From Leifsonia sp. 466MF (GTDB lineage Bacteria; Actinomycetota; Actinomycetes; Actinomycetales; Microbacteriaceae): a stretch of DNA of 64,000 bases. Below the pieces are notes generated by a model that saw only the letters and a list, made by a program, of their open reading frames with translations, was not told where the DNA came from and ran no database searches. Numbering within the stretch: the stretch's first letter is position 1; each line of letters opens with the position of its first letter. This document shows, piece after piece, positions 24,791 to 33,442 of this stretch. The position numbers were made by a program, and so were the translations under genes. The stretch spans positions 2,542,001 through 2,606,000 of the forward strand of contig NZ_LT629696.1 of NCBI RefSeq assembly GCF_900100265.1, given 5' to 3'.

Positions 24791-27394
24791 ATGGGGCTGT
24801 TCGAGCGTGGCCTCGAGGCCGAAGCGCTGCGCAGAGAGCTCGCCGGACTGTACGAGGCCGGCCGCGTCGTCACGCTGACCGGCGACGCCGGATCGGGGAA
24901 GACCGCCCTGCTCGCCGCCGTACTCGGCGGCGGCGACGGACCGTCCGGTGCCGGTGCCCTCCTGGGCAGGGACGGAACGAGGGTGCTTCGCGGATTGTGT
25001 GACCCGCTCGGCACGCCACGGCCGCTCGGACCGATCCGTGACATCCTCGCGGAGCTCGACGGCCGTTCCAGGCCGAACCTCGACGACCCGTCGTCGGTCG
25101 AGCGTCGATTCCTCGACCGTGTCGGCGAGGAGCCGACAGTCGTCGTGATCGAGGACGCCCAGTGGATCGACGCCGGATCGGTGGAGGTGCTGCGGTTCGT
25201 CACGCGGAGGATCGACCGGCTCCCGCTTGTTCTGATCTTGAGCTACCGGGACGGCGAGGCGGATGTCGGCTTCGGGCATCCGCTGCTGCCGCTCCTCGGC
25301 GAGATCGCGCGCAGCGACCATTCCGCACACGTCGCCCTGCGCCCGCTCTCGGTCGACGGGGTCCGCGCCGTCCTGAGCGACGACGGACTGGATGCCGTGC
25401 GCGTCCACGAGGTCACGGGCGGCAATCCCTTCTTCGTCACCGAGATCGCACGGCACCCGGACGAGCGGATGCCACGCACTGTCCGGGACGCCGTGCTCGC
25501 CAGCACGTCCGGCCTGGCCCCGGAGGACGTCGAGGTCCTCCAGCTCATCGCCGCCGCTCCCGACGCCCTCGACGACCGCCTCCTGCCGAGCCTGGGCATC
25601 GATGTCCCGACTCTTCGCCGCCTGGAGTCGAGCGGGCTGCTGGTGCGCACGCGTCGCGGCATCGCCTTCCGGCATGAGCTCGCTCGTCTCGCGATCGTCG
25701 ACGGCACTGCGGAGGCGGTCCGCCGGCTCTTGCACCAGCGTCTGCTCGAGGCCTTCGAAGCCGTCCGATCGACCGATCACGCGGTGCTGACGCATCACGC
25801 CGTCAGCGCAGCGGACCCGGAGCGCACCCTCCGATACGCGCGCCTCGCTGCCGCGGAGGCGACCCGTGCCGGGGCCCATTCCGAAGCGGTCGCCTTCCTC
25901 TCGCTGGCGCTCGAGCGGTTGACCGCCGACTCCGTCGATCGCGCGGAGCTGCTTGTCGTACTGAGCGACGAGCAGTACATGGTCGGCCGCCTCGCCGAAG
26001 CACGCGAGTCCGCCCGCGCCGCCCTGGACCTCCTCCAACGACTCGCCGATCCTGACGGCGTCGCCGCCGCGCACGAGCGACGCGCGATCATCGAGTACTA
26101 CTCAGCGAGACGCCGAGAGGCGGAGGAACAGGCGGACCTCGCCGCGCACGCGGGCGGTGGAGCCGCCGCGGCCGCGTCCGCGCATGCCACACGCGCCTAT
26201 CTCGCCTACCGCCGGCAGGACGTCGACACGGCGCGCACGATCGCATCGGCCGCACGTCGGCTCGTCCACAGCGCGGATGACGCCGCGGATGCCGCCCGCC
26301 GCCGCATCGAGATCACCGAGGCGGCGTCGGACCTGCTCGAAGGCTCGGTGGCGAGCCGAACGCGCCTTCTCATGCAGGCGGCCGCCGCGTTCCAGGTCTC
26401 CCTCGACGAGATCGGGACGACCGCGCACTCCAACCTGTCGGCGATCGATATCGAGCATCGTCGACTGGCGGAGGCGGAGGCGGTTCTGGCGGAGTCGATC
26501 CCGATCACGATCACGCGCGATATTCCGATCTGCAATCAGTGGCAGACCGGGATGCGCGCCCGCCTGCATTTCATCCGGGGACGCTGGACCGCCTCGGCGG
26601 AGGACGCGGACACTGTTCTCGAGGGACACGGCGCGCCCCTCGCGCTCGTCTGGCCTCATATCCTCTCTGCACTCCTCGCAGCCCGACAGGGCGGCGACCG
26701 GGCGATGATCGAGCGCCATCTGGAATTCGCCTGGGCGTACGCGACCGAGCTGGGCGAGGCACCGCTTCTGCTCGCGGTGCTCTCGGCCCGCGCCGAACTC
26801 GCGTGGCTCACGGGCGACCACGACCCACTGCTCGACGAGGCGCCCGCGTACGTCGCTGCAGCCGACGCGCGGCCCGGCAACGCCTGGGCCATCGGTGACC
26901 TTCTGGTGTGGCTCGACCGACTCGACGTGCACGTGTCCGCGAAGCAGATCGCCGAGCCGTACCGGATGGAGCTCGAGGGCCACCACCGCGACGCGGTGCA
27001 GGCCTGGCTCCAGATCGGCGCACCCTTCGATGCCGCACTGGCCGGCGTGCACGACGAGTCTCCTGAGGTGGCGGTCTCCGCGCTCCTCCGTCTGCAGCAG
27101 CTCCAGGTGGATGCCACTGCCGCCCGGGCGCGCGCACTGTTGCTCCACCGGGGTATCCGCACCATTCCCGCACCTCCGCGGCGCACGACACGCTCCAACC
27201 CGGCCGGCCTCACGAACCGCCAGCTCGACGTCGCACGCCTCATCGCCAAGGGCTTCACGAACGGAGAGCTCGCCGAGCGCCTCTACATCTCCCCCAAGAC
27301 GGCTGACCACCACGTGTCAGCGGTGCTCGGCAAGCTCGGCGTCTCCAATCGCAGGGAGGTCGTGAGGGCAGCGGCCGAACTGGGACTGATCTGA
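24791..27394 (+). CDS. Large AAA-ATPase LuxR-family regulator (LAL/MalT-like)
   Basis: 867 aa. The P-loop GDAGSGKT is at residues 31-38 and Walker B VVVIEDAQW near residue 115, within a STAND/AAA_16-type ATPase (residues 1-260). A long helical tetratricopeptide-like region follows (about 290-790), rich in Ala/Arg/Glu helices. The C-terminal LuxR helix-turn-helix (about 806-862) reads LTNRQLDVARLIAKGFTNGE then ISPKTADHHVSAVLGKLGV. It is a one-component sensor-regulator of the LAL class, activated by an unknown ligand. Its target may be the neighbouring small genes; the sequence does not show it. Start chosen at the ATG at 24791; the frame runs on upstream through other genes. Confidence 0.88.
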   Translation: MGLFERGLEAEALRRELAGLYEAGRVVTLTGDAGSGKTALLAAVLGGGDGPSGAGALLGRDGTRVLRGLCDPLGTPRPLGPIRDILAELDGRSRPNLDDPSSVERRFLDRVGEEPTVVVIEDAQWIDAGSVEVLRFVTRRIDRLPLVLILSYRDGEADVGFGHPLLPLLGEIARSDHSAHVALRPLSVDGVRAVLSDDGLDAVRVHEVTGGNPFFVTEIARHPDERMPRTVRDAVLASTSGLAPEDVEVLQLIAAAPDALDDRLLPSLGIDVPTLRRLESSGLLVRTRRGIAFRHELARLAIVDGTAEAVRRLLHQRLLEAFEAVRSTDHAVLTHHAVSAADPERTLRYARLAAAEATRAGAHSEAVAFLSLALERLTADSVDRAELLVVLSDEQYMVGRLAEARESARAALDLLQRLADPDGVAAAHERRAIIEYYSARRREAEEQADLAAHAGGGAAAAASAHATRAYLAYRRQDVDTARTIASAARRLVHSADDAADAARRRIEITEAASDLLEGSVASRTRLLMQAAAAFQVSLDEIGTTAHSNLSAIDIEHRRLAEAEAVLAESIPITITRDIPICNQWQTGMRARLHFIRGRWTASAEDADTVLEGHGAPLALVWPHILSALLAARQGGDRAMIERHLEFAWAYATELGEAPLLLAVLSARAELAWLTGDHDPLLDEAPAYVAAADARPGNAWAIGDLLVWLDRLDVHVSAKQIAEPYRMELEGHHRDAVQAWLQIGAPFDAALAGVHDESPEVAVSALLRLQQLQVDATAARARALLLHRGIRTIPAPPRRTTRSNPAGLTNRQLDVARLIAKGFTNGELAERLYISPKTADHHVSAVLGKLGVSNRREVVRAAAELGLI

Positions 27395-27563
27395 CAGTCA
27401 CAACCTCATGAACCAGCTCTCCAGCCATCGATCGAACCGGTCTTGCAGATGCCGACGCGATGGGGAGTGAGCGCGAGGCGCCCACCTCGCCGGCCAGTGC
27501 ACGAATGGCCAGCTCGTGGGGTAACGCTTCAGGATGCCGCCTGTGCGCGTGATCAGTGTTGCG

Positions 27564-28610
27564 CTACGCCGTCGGCACGCGGTGGGCTTCGCCGATCGAC
27601 TCGCGAAGAACAGGCGGGCACGCGACGGTCACCAGTTCGTCGCGTCGGTGGTCGTCCACTCCCAGGAGCATCCGGACACCCTTTGCGCCCAGTTCGTAAT
27701 GCGGGAGCGCGACCGTCGTCAGTGGTGGGCGCAGGTGAGCGGCGATGACTTCCTGGTTGTCGAAGCCGACAACGGCCATGTCCTCCGGAATCGAGAGCCC
27801 CCGGCGGCGCAGACCGTCGTAGAGCCCCATTGCGACGCGGTCGTTGTGGCAGAAGACCGCGGTCGCACCGCTCGCGAGGAGGGCGTCGACCGAGTCGTAT
27901 CCGCCTTCCTGCTCAGGCAGCGCGTCGAAGACCAGGGACGGATCGAAAGCGATGCCTGCATCTTCCAGCGCCTCGCGATACCCGAGGAGGCGACCTTCAT
28001 GCGCCGGCGACGGTGTCGTCGTGTTGATGATGGCGATCCGCGTGTGACCGCTGTCGATCAACAGCTGCGTCGCTGCCCGACCCCCTTGGACCTCATCCGG
28101 GACGACGGCGGGGGCGTCGCCGTCGGGCGAGAAGCAGTCGACGAGGACGAAGTCCGTCTCACGGAGCGGCTCAGGGACGGCCGCCGCCCGGTGGTACCAG
28201 GTGGAGTAGAGGATCCCGCGGACCTTGTGCTCGAGCATCATGCCGATCGCCTCGCGCTCGGCGTCGGCGTTGCCGTCGGTGTTGGCGACCAGGAGGACGT
28301 ACCCGTGCTTCCACGCCTCGTCCTGAGCGCCGTGGATGATCTGGCCGGCGAACGGGGTCGTGGCGATCGCGTCGGCGACCAGGCCGATGAACTTCGAATG
28401 CCCGCTGACGAGGTTCTTGGCGAGAGCATTCGGCCGGTAGCCGAGGGTGCGGATCGCCTCACGGACGCGCCTGCGAGCGTCGTCGCCGATGCGGGCGTTC
28501 TTCTTGTCGTTGATCACGAGCGACACCGTCGCGATGGAGACGCCGGCTGCTTCGGCCACGTCGCGCATCGTCACCGGATGCCCGGAATGCTGGGTTGTCT
28601 CGGACGTCAT
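27564..28610 (-). CDS. LacI-family regulator of the GH32-linked sugar locus
   Basis: 348 aa from the ATG at 28610 (AGGAGGGG seven bases upstream). The helix-turn-helix is TMRDVAEAAGVSIATVSLVIN (residues ~14-33; first 20 residues quoted only in part as RDVAEAAGVSIATVS), then a sugar-binding effector domain with VLVDCFSPDG, FCHNDRVAMGLYDGL and VVGFDNQEVIA. It lies 37 bp downstream of the second permease and may be the last gene of that operon. It is the obvious candidate to bind the paired operators at 33356-33415. Confidence 0.9.
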   Translation of the reverse strand: MTSETTQHSGHPVTMRDVAEAAGVSIATVSLVINDKKNARIGDDARRRVREAIRTLGYRPNALAKNLVSGHSKFIGLVADAIATTPFAGQIIHGAQDEAWKHGYVLLVANTDGNADAEREAIGMMLEHKVRGILYSTWYHRAAAVPEPLRETDFVLVDCFSPDGDAPAVVPDEVQGGRAATQLLIDSGHTRIAIINTTTPSPAHEGRLLGYREALEDAGIAFDPSLVFDALPEQEGGYDSVDALLASGATAVFCHNDRVAMGLYDGLRRRGLSIPEDMAVVGFDNQEVIAAHLRPPLTTVALPHYELGAKGVRMLLGVDDHRRDELVTVACPPVLRESIGEAHRVPTA

Positions 28611-28647
28611 TGCCCCCTCCTGCTTCAGCTTAGCGACGCGCACGCCG

Positions 28648-29553
28648 TCACCCCTTGGTCGCGCCGCTCTCCAAGCCGTACCGCATCGCCTTGTTGAGCA
28701 CCAGGAACACCAGGAGCAGCGGGGTGATGGTGACGCAGACCGCGGCGAACGTCGCCGTCCAATCGACCTTCCCCATCGCGCCGATGTAGTTCTGCAGCCC
28801 CAGCGGGATCGTCTTCAACCCGTCGGAGAGGACGAACGTGTTCGCGAAGATGAAGTCGTTCCAGATGAAGATGCTGTTGACCAGCACCACCGTCACGATC
28901 GTGTTGACCGACAGCGGGAAGGTGATCTGGCCGAAGATCCGGTACGGGCCGGCTCCGTCGAGGGATGCCGCTTCGTAGGTCTCGCGCGGGATGTACTCGA
29001 AGAACGAGGAGAACAGGTACACGGACATCGGGAGGGCGAAACCGGCGAGCGGGATGATCATCGACTGGTACGTGTCCAGCAGGTTCACCGACGAATAGTC
29101 GATGAACAGCGGCACGAGGGCGATCTGCACCGGCACGATGATGCCGATGAGGAACAGCCCCCGCACCGCCCGGCTGAACCGGAATCCCAGGACCTGGATG
29201 GCGTAGGCGGCCATCATCCCCAAGATGACGATGAGGATGTTGGCGCCCATCGTCACGATGAAGCTGTTGAGGATGTTCAGGCCCAGATTGCCGGTGCCGA
29301 ACGCGCGCGCGTAATTGTCGAGGGTGAACGAGGTCGGCAGGGCGAACGGGTTTCCGGTGGTGAAGTCGTGCTCGGTCCGGACGCTGGTGAGGAACAGCCA
29401 AGCCAGCGGATAGACCTGGACGATAACGATGACGGCGATGATCACGCCGTTGAGGCTGCGGTAGATGTTCGGCCGGCGCCGCCGGCGGACCGGTCGGCGC
29501 GGCGCCGCCGTCGCGGTCGGTGACGGAGCGGGGCGGGTCAGCTGGGCGGTCAT
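28648..29553 (-). CDS. Sugar ABC transporter permease (MalG type), GH32 locus
   Basis: 301 aa. A polybasic N-terminal tail (RRPVRRRRRPN) precedes six membrane segments. The ATPase-contact EAA loop reads ETYEAASLDGAGPYRIFG. It overlaps the previous permease by 4 bp. CUT1-type importer half; no ATPase gene is present in the locus. Confidence 0.9.
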   Translation of the reverse strand: MTAQLTRPAPSPTATAAPRRPVRRRRRPNIYRSLNGVIIAVIVIVQVYPLAWLFLTSVRTEHDFTTGNPFALPTSFTLDNYARAFGTGNLGLNILNSFIVTMGANILIVILGMMAAYAIQVLGFRFSRAVRGLFLIGIIVPVQIALVPLFIDYSSVNLLDTYQSMIIPLAGFALPMSVYLFSSFFEYIPRETYEAASLDGAGPYRIFGQITFPLSVNTIVTVVLVNSIFIWNDFIFANTFVLSDGLKTIPLGLQNYIGAMGKVDWTATFAAVCVTITPLLLVFLVLNKAMRYGLESGATKG

Positions 29554-30431
29554 GCGTCGGCCTTTCGACGAAGCAGTACGAAGATCAGACCGACGGCCAC
29601 CAGGCACTCGACGACGATGAAGACGGAGATGCTGCTGGCGTATCCGTAATTGGTGCTGGTGAATGCGGTCTTGTACATGTAGGTGGTCAGGAGCTCGGAG
29701 GATTGGCCCGGACCACCGTTGGTGAGCAGGTACGGGATGTCGAAGCCGCGCAACGCGTAGGTGGTCGCCATGATGACCGTGGTGATCCACACCGGCCGGA
29801 TGTACGGGAACCGGATCTTGGTGAAGATCCGCCACGCGTTCGCGCCGTCCAGCCGGGCGGCCTCTTCCAGCTCGGCGGGTACAGCGATCAGAGCCGCATA
29901 GATGATCAGCACATACAGCCCGGTGAACCGCCAGCCTTCCGGGATGGACACCGCGGCCAGCACCGTGCTCACATCCGACAGCCACGGCCGAGCCAGGTCG
30001 CCCAGTCCCACCCACTGCAGCACCTGGTTCAGCAGGCCGACAGGGTCGGACGAGTAGATGCGGGCGAACAGGAACGCGATCGCAACCGTGCTGATCACCG
30101 CGGGCAGCAGGTAGAGCGTCTTCACGAACTCCCGTCCCTGGCGGAGGGAGGTGAGCAGGCTGGCGACGACGAGGCCACCGCCGAGCTGGAGCACGAGGCA
30201 GATGAACAGGTAGCCGAGCGCGTTGAAGAACGCCCGCCAGAACACCGTGTCGCCCGTGAACATGTGGACGTAGTTCTCGACTCCCACGAACTGGAGGTCG
30301 CTGATCCCATCCCATTCGAAGAAGGAGAGGAAGAGCGACTGCAGGATCGGGAACAGCACGGCGATGCAGTACAGCGCCAGTGGTGGGATCAGGAAGACCA
30401 GCACCGAGAGCCGGGAGCGGCTGGGAAGCAT
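29550..30431 (-). CDS. Sugar ABC transporter permease (MalF type), GH32 locus
   Basis: 293 aa, six membrane segments beginning at residue 9. The EAA loop reads ELEEAARLDGANAWRIF. It is preceded by a perfect 14-bp stem-loop that separates it from the binding-protein gene, and followed by a 4-bp overlap with its partner permease. It forms the membrane channel for the sugar bound by the upstream lipoprotein. Confidence 0.9.
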   Translation of the reverse strand: MLPSRSRLSVLVFLIPPLALYCIAVLFPILQSLFLSFFEWDGISDLQFVGVENYVHMFTGDTVFWRAFFNALGYLFICLVLQLGGGLVVASLLTSLRQGREFVKTLYLLPAVISTVAIAFLFARIYSSDPVGLLNQVLQWVGLGDLARPWLSDVSTVLAAVSIPEGWRFTGLYVLIIYAALIAVPAELEEAARLDGANAWRIFTKIRFPYIRPVWITTVIMATTYALRGFDIPYLLTNGGPGQSSELLTTYMYKTAFTSTNYGYASSISVFIVVECLVAVGLIFVLLRRKADA

Positions 30432-30449
30432 GGGATGCCTTTCAGGGCT

Positions 30450-30484
30450 GGTGAGGGCGGCGCCGGGGATGCGCCGCCCTCACC
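30450..30484 (-). promoter_or_regulatory. Perfect stem-loop between binding-protein and permease genes
   Basis: 14-nt perfect arms (GGTGAGGGCGGCGC and its complement) enclose a 7-nt loop, starting ten bases after the binding-protein stop, without a T-run. It resembles the hairpin at the same position in the rhamnose operon. A role in differential mRNA stability is inferred. Confidence 0.7.
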
Positions 30485-30493
30485 GAGCTCGGG

Positions 30494-31828
30494 TTACTTG
30501 AACGCTTTCGGACCGTTCTGCTGAATCGTCTGATCCATCGTGCTGATGAACTCCTCCGGCTTGATGTTCCCCTGCACGAGGAGGGTCAGCTCCTGCTGCA
30601 GCCGGGTGTTGGAGGTGGGGTCGAGCTGTGTGTCCCAGGGCATGGCGATCTTGTCGCCGAGATCGTTCGCCTGGTCGACCGCCTTCTTGTACAACGGCGT
30701 CGCATTGTCCGGGATGGTCGTCTCCACGTTCGACGTCGGAGACAGCGCACCGGTCGCGGCGTACCGCTTCGGGTACTCGGTCAGCGCATACTTCAGGAAG
30801 TCGCGCACGAGCGGGTCGAACGTCTTCGCGTTCACGGCCATGCCGATGCCGGAGGGAGAGACGTACTCGTTCGCCGCGGTCACCGAGTTCTTCGTGGTCG
30901 GGAGCGTGAAGTAGTCGACGTCGGAGCGGACCGACGGGTCGAGTTTGTCGGTCGCAAGGCTGCCCAGCTCCCACGTGCCGATGTTGTACATGGCCGCTTT
31001 GCCGGAGGTGAAGAGACCCTGCGCATCCGAGTAGCCGGTGGAGGAGAACCCGTCCTCGAAGCACTTCGCCTGGCCGAGCTGGTCCAGCCAGTCGACGGCG
31101 GCGGTGCCGGTGGAGTCGCTGAGCTTGGCGTCACCCTTCTTCAGCTTGGTGATGTAGTCGGGGCCGGCGGTACGGAACGGGTGATAGGCCATGTATCGCT
31201 CCAGCGGCCACTGGTCCTGACCGTCGAGCGCGATCGGGGTGATCCCCGCCTTCCGCAGGGCGGTGCACATGGCCGGGATGTCATCCAGCGACGTCGGCAC
31301 GGCCACGCCCGCCTTCTCCAGCAGCGCCTTGTTGTACCAGAAGAACTCCAGCTGGAACTCGAACGGAACCATGTACAGAGACCCGTCGTCGAAACGCTGA
31401 TAGTTCAGCGCAGCCGGCCGGTAGTCGTCGTACAGGCCGAGGCTCTTTAGCAGCTTCTCCGCGTCGATCATCCTGCCCTGCTTCGCCAGCTTCGCCGCGA
31501 ACGGTGTGGCGTCGGTGTCGAACAGTTCGGGAAGCTTGTTGGCTGCGGCGAGGGTCTCGTACTTCTGGATGTAGGAGGGGCGATCCGGGGTCGTGATCAG
31601 GTTCAGCGAGAAGCCGGGGTGCTTCTTCGCGTAGTCGGCTGCGATCTGCTTCATTGTGGTGATCACGCCGCCGTCGGCGGGGCGGGACAACAGCCAGGAG
31701 ATCTGCCGCGGCTTGATCTCCCCGCTGGGGTTCACGTTGCCGGCGTTGCCTCCTCCTCCGCCGCTGCAACCGGCGAGCGCGAGGGCGACCGCCGCGGTCG
31801 CGGCGATGGTCCCGAGCAGTTTCTTCAT
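30494..31828 (-). CDS. Extracellular solute-binding lipoprotein, GH32 locus
   Basis: 444 aa. The signal peptide ends in the lipobox ALAGCSGGGG (Cys at residue 21), with a Gly/Asn linker after it. The mature part is a family 1 sugar-binding protein (FFWYNKALLEKAGVAVPTSLDD; GKAAMYNIGTWELG). GGAGA precedes the ATG. It supplies the importer made of the two downstream permeases. The ligand is probably a fructan-type or other beta-fructoside, judged from the adjacent GH32-like enzymes. Confidence 0.9.
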   Translation of the reverse strand: MKKLLGTIAATAAVALALAGCSGGGGGNAGNVNPSGEIKPRQISWLLSRPADGGVITTMKQIAADYAKKHPGFSLNLITTPDRPSYIQKYETLAAANKLPELFDTDATPFAAKLAKQGRMIDAEKLLKSLGLYDDYRPAALNYQRFDDGSLYMVPFEFQLEFFWYNKALLEKAGVAVPTSLDDIPAMCTALRKAGITPIALDGQDQWPLERYMAYHPFRTAGPDYITKLKKGDAKLSDSTGTAAVDWLDQLGQAKCFEDGFSSTGYSDAQGLFTSGKAAMYNIGTWELGSLATDKLDPSVRSDVDYFTLPTTKNSVTAANEYVSPSGIGMAVNAKTFDPLVRDFLKYALTEYPKRYAATGALSPTSNVETTIPDNATPLYKKAVDQANDLGDKIAMPWDTQLDPTSNTRLQQELTLLVQGNIKPEEFISTMDQTIQQNGPKAFK

Positions 31829-31871
31829 GGTGTCTCCATCTTCTTTGATTGGAATCGCTAGGCGGTTCGGG

Positions 31872-33317
31872 TTACTGGTGCAGGGTGTCGGCGCGCTGGT
31901 ACACGTGAAGCGCCTGGAGGGTCGCGCCGCCCTCTCCGGCGAAGAATCCGAGCCGCCCGTCCGGGTGGCCGTAGATGCGGGTGCTCAGCGACACCGCCCG
32001 ATCGATGACGGCGACCAGGATGTCGTCGTCGGCGATGATCTCCACGGTGTGGCGACCGGGTTCCAGCGTGCAGGGCCGTTCCAGCTCGATCTCGAACGGG
32101 ACGTCGCCGGAGATGTGCCACTGAGCATCGCCGGTCTGCTCCCGGGGCCACCGGTCGAACACGACGCGGTTCCGGCGGGGCTCCAACCGGAGGACGTAGG
32201 AGCGGTCGCCGTCATCGGTCGCCCTCAGCAGGAAGCCCGTCTCCGTCGTGTCCGGCTCGATGTCGATCTCCGCACGAGCGTAGAAGGTGTCCGGCAGCTC
32301 ATCGATGGACACCGTGTCGGCGTACCCGTCCGGCGTGGAGAAGCCGACCGGCAGCGGCTCCGGGAAACGCAGCGGAACCTCCTCATCGAAGCTGTCGACG
32401 AGCTCCCGCGGGAATCCGAAGCCCAGCGTCCCGTCACCACGTTGCGTCGCCTCGAGGATCGACATGGTTCCGGCCCACTGCCAGGGCCCGTCGTCGACGT
32501 CGCCCTCCTTGGTGGCGATCCACCCGAAGAAGAACCTGCGGCCGTCCCGTTCCGCCGTCTTCGCCGCGTAGTACGCGCGGCCGTCGATGCTGTCGTGGTC
32601 GGGAACGACCCACGGACCGTCAGGGGTCCGGGCCATCCGGTACCGGGTGGTGAACGACTCCGAGAACTCCGAGTAGACGAGGTACCACCAGTCACCCCAC
32701 TGGAACACGTCAGGGCATTCATGGGTGATGTACCGGCGCGGATCCCAGAACGGCGCTGTCGGCGTCCAGGTGTACAGGTCCGCCGATCGCAGCTCCGCGA
32801 TGACGCCGCGGCGACGCTCCGCGCCGTCCGCGTGACGGGCGGCGACCAGCATCCGCCACAGCCCCTTTCCGTCATCCCAGAACACGAACGGGTCACGCCA
32901 GTCAGCGGGCTCGTATCCCGATGGAGCACCGAACGTCAGCCGGGGATGCTTCTCCCACGTCGCCATCCCATCCGAACTCGTCGCGTGTGCGACCAGCTGA
33001 AGCGGAAGCCCATCCGCGCCCAGCTTGTGTGGGTTCTGTGCGGTGTAGAACAGGTGGACGAGCCCGTCCGGCCCCTCCACGACACTTCCCGTGTACGCGT
33101 TGAAATCCGCATCCTCGGCGCTGCCGGCCGGAAGAGCGACACCGCGGTCGTGGAAAGTCACGAGGTCGTCGGTCACGACGAGGTTCCACGGCGTCCCCGG
33201 CTTCGGCGTCTCCCGGAGCTCATGGAGGTAGTAGAGGAAGAACCTGCCGTCCTTCTCGAACGGGATGATGTCTCCTACCCAGCCGTTGGCCGGGCGGAAG
33301 AAGACGGGGCGTGGCAT
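31872..33317 (-). CDS. Divergent GH32-family hydrolase with C-terminal sandwich domain
   Basis: 481 aa, no signal peptide. A five-bladed propeller at residues 1-~300 carries the GH32/GH68-clan markers: a nucleophile-like Asp16 in NGWVGDIIPF (the usual WMNDPNG is altered), the transition-state motif RDP at 141-143, and the acid/base motif EC at 200-201. Residues ~320-481 form the GH32 C-terminal beta-sandwich (FYARAEIDIEPD, LRLEPRRNRVVFDRW). It should hydrolyse fructose-containing or similar glycosides inside the cell. First gene of the minus-strand operon with the importer. Start at the ATG at 33317; a GTG at 33344 is an alternative. Confidence 0.82.
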   Translation of the reverse strand: MPRPVFFRPANGWVGDIIPFEKDGRFFLYYLHELRETPKPGTPWNLVVTDDLVTFHDRGVALPAGSAEDADFNAYTGSVVEGPDGLVHLFYTAQNPHKLGADGLPLQLVAHATSSDGMATWEKHPRLTFGAPSGYEPADWRDPFVFWDDGKGLWRMLVAARHADGAERRRGVIAELRSADLYTWTPTAPFWDPRRYITHECPDVFQWGDWWYLVYSEFSESFTTRYRMARTPDGPWVVPDHDSIDGRAYYAAKTAERDGRRFFFGWIATKEGDVDDGPWQWAGTMSILEATQRGDGTLGFGFPRELVDSFDEEVPLRFPEPLPVGFSTPDGYADTVSIDELPDTFYARAEIDIEPDTTETGFLLRATDDGDRSYVLRLEPRRNRVVFDRWPREQTGDAQWHISGDVPFEIELERPCTLEPGRHTVEIIADDDILVAVIDRAVSLSTRIYGHPDGRLGFFAGEGGATLQALHVYQRADTLHQ

Positions 33318-33355
33318 CGGCGTCGATGACCTTTCTGAACCCACCAGCGAGTCCT

Positions 33356-33415
33356 GCTAAAGCGTTTGACCAGCTCACGATAACTCAGGCTACAATCCTG
33401 GTCAAGCGTTTAAGC
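33356..33415. promoter_or_regulatory. Paired LacI-type operators over divergent promoters
   Basis: GCTAAAGCGTTTGACCA (33356-33372) and, inverted, GCTTAAACGCTTGACCA (complement of 33399-33415) match at 14 of 17 positions and lie with centres 43 bp apart, about four helical turns. Each contains a TTGACC. On the minus strand TTGACC is followed 17 bp later by TATCGT; on the plus strand TTGACC is followed 19 bp later by TACAAT. A repressor bound at both sites would cover both -35 regions and could loop. Confidence 0.75.
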
Positions 33416-33442
33416 AGACGACGATGTCACGAAAGGTTCACG

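Noticed and set aside
27395..27563. Small gene between the LuxR-type regulator and the LacI gene
   Set aside because: No frame with a ribosome-binding site or protein-like composition was found in the 169 bases.
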